A stretch of DNA of 64,000 nucleotides. It comes from Nothopassalora personata (taxonomy: Eukaryota; Ascomycota; Dothideomycetes; Mycosphaerellales; Mycosphaerellaceae). Below, one piece after another: positions 63,651 to 64,000 of this stretch. Position 1 is the first letter of the stretch. Each line of letters starts with the position of its first letter. The stretch spans positions 3,844,001 through 3,908,000 of the forward strand of contig CM066290.1 of NCBI GenBank assembly GCA_033816765.1. The letters run 5' to 3'. The notes beneath the pieces were generated by a model. The model did no database searches. It saw nothing but the letters and a program-made list of their open reading frames with translations, and was not told where the DNA came from. Both the position numbers and the translations under genes were made by a program.

Positions 63651-64000
63651 ATGTTGCAAGGCAGTCCAGTGGACAGCGTTAAGTCCAATGCGAGTGCTGG
63701 CAGCAAATTACCAGAGAACGCCAGCACGACCGAGAAACTGCTCGAATGGTACTCCGTCGACATTCTGGACAGTTTCAACAAGCGCGATTTTGGCTATGCA
63801 ATAGCACACTATGGTGGCGACGACCACACATTCGAGTGCATCCAGAATGATGGCAGCTTGCTTAAGCTGGATGCAGCGGGTATGAAGAAGTTACGGGCCT
63901 GGTTTCTGCTTGAACATTGTCCGCAGGCTTACGGCGAGGTGCTAGACGTTGTGGTTCATCTGGATGAGATTAATGGAGATGCTGCTGTATGGGTATCTTA
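63651..64000 (+). CDS. Partial hypothetical protein, cut by window end
   Basis: ATG at 63651 starts a frame open to the last base (about 116 codons, no stop). The text is coding-like: KLLEWYSVDILDSFNKRDFG, then DHTFECIQNDGSLLKLD and QAYGEVLDVVVHLDEINGD. The alternation of helix and strand, with paired Trp and Phe, is like small SnoaL/NTF2-type domains, but the C-terminal part is needed to judge. No signal peptide. Confidence 0.55.
   Translation, partial: MLQGSPVDSVKSNASAGSKLPENASTTEKLLEWYSVDILDSFNKRDFGYAIAHYGGDDHTFECIQNDGSLLKLDAAGMKKLRAWFLLEHCPQAYGEVLDVVVHLDEINGDAAVWVS

Noticed and set aside
62903..63682. 259-codon plus-strand open frame
   Set aside because: It overlaps more protein-like minus-strand segments, crosses a C12 homopolymer and contains no domain. 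It is probably a shadow.

Overview
The window is nuclear DNA of a filamentous ascomycete (Pezizomycotina). Genes are interrupted by short GT-AG introns, mostly 47-120 bp with CTGAC/CTAAC-like branch points. The gene set includes an Argonaute, a LaeA-like methyltransferase, a Pth11-like CFEM receptor, a GH81 glucanase and an extended cytochrome P450. A gypsy retrotransposon shows strand-symmetric C:G to T:A decay typical of repeat-induced point mutation (RIP). A dothideomycete (Mycosphaerella-like) host is likely, but this is inference and the species cannot be named.

Layout. 1-2340: 5' end of a RIP-degraded Ty3/gypsy element on the minus strand (5' LTR 2092-2340, then gag). 2.8-7.5 kb: two lineage-type hypothetical genes, the second with a coding minisatellite. 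7.7-9.7 kb: a 134-bp duplicated tract and a broken sugar-transporter relic. 10.1-13.7 kb: a nitrilase and two poorly defined genes. 14.3-20.5 kb: a conserved block with the NADH pyrophosphatase NPY1, the mitochondrial GTPase MRX8 and Argonaute. 21049-21284: a solo LTR of the same gypsy family with a perfect 5-bp target duplication. 22.4-34 kb: GH81 glucanase, poly(A)-binding protein, a BRAP2/ETP1 RING E3 and three-repeat polyubiquitin. 34.9-39.5 kb: a divergent pair of LaeA-like methyltransferase and cytochrome P450. 40-44.4 kb: the cohesin factor PDS5.

44.8-64 kb is more accessory. It holds a decayed membrane-anchored lectin-like gene, intact CEM1 (mitochondrial fatty-acid synthesis) and a NicO nickel transporter, a nearly intact M14 carboxypeptidase gene carrying two stop codons, an apple/PAN-like protein, a secreted L-asparaginase, a five-exon secreted protein with ten cysteines (effector-like), a MYND-finger protein, a CFEM/Pth11-like receptor and a gene cut by the window end.

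No tRNA, rRNA or CRISPR array was recognised. Most conserved housekeeping genes look intact. The decay is concentrated in the retroelement and in four accessory genes. The most noteworthy points are the paired LTR evidence for RIP, the reconstructed LaeA-like gene with its P450 neighbour, the two accessory pseudogenes at 44.8-46.3 and 50.7-52.4 kb, and the spliced cysteine-rich secreted protein at 57.5-58.7 kb. Exon models were built by hand from splice signals and phase; they have no transcript support.
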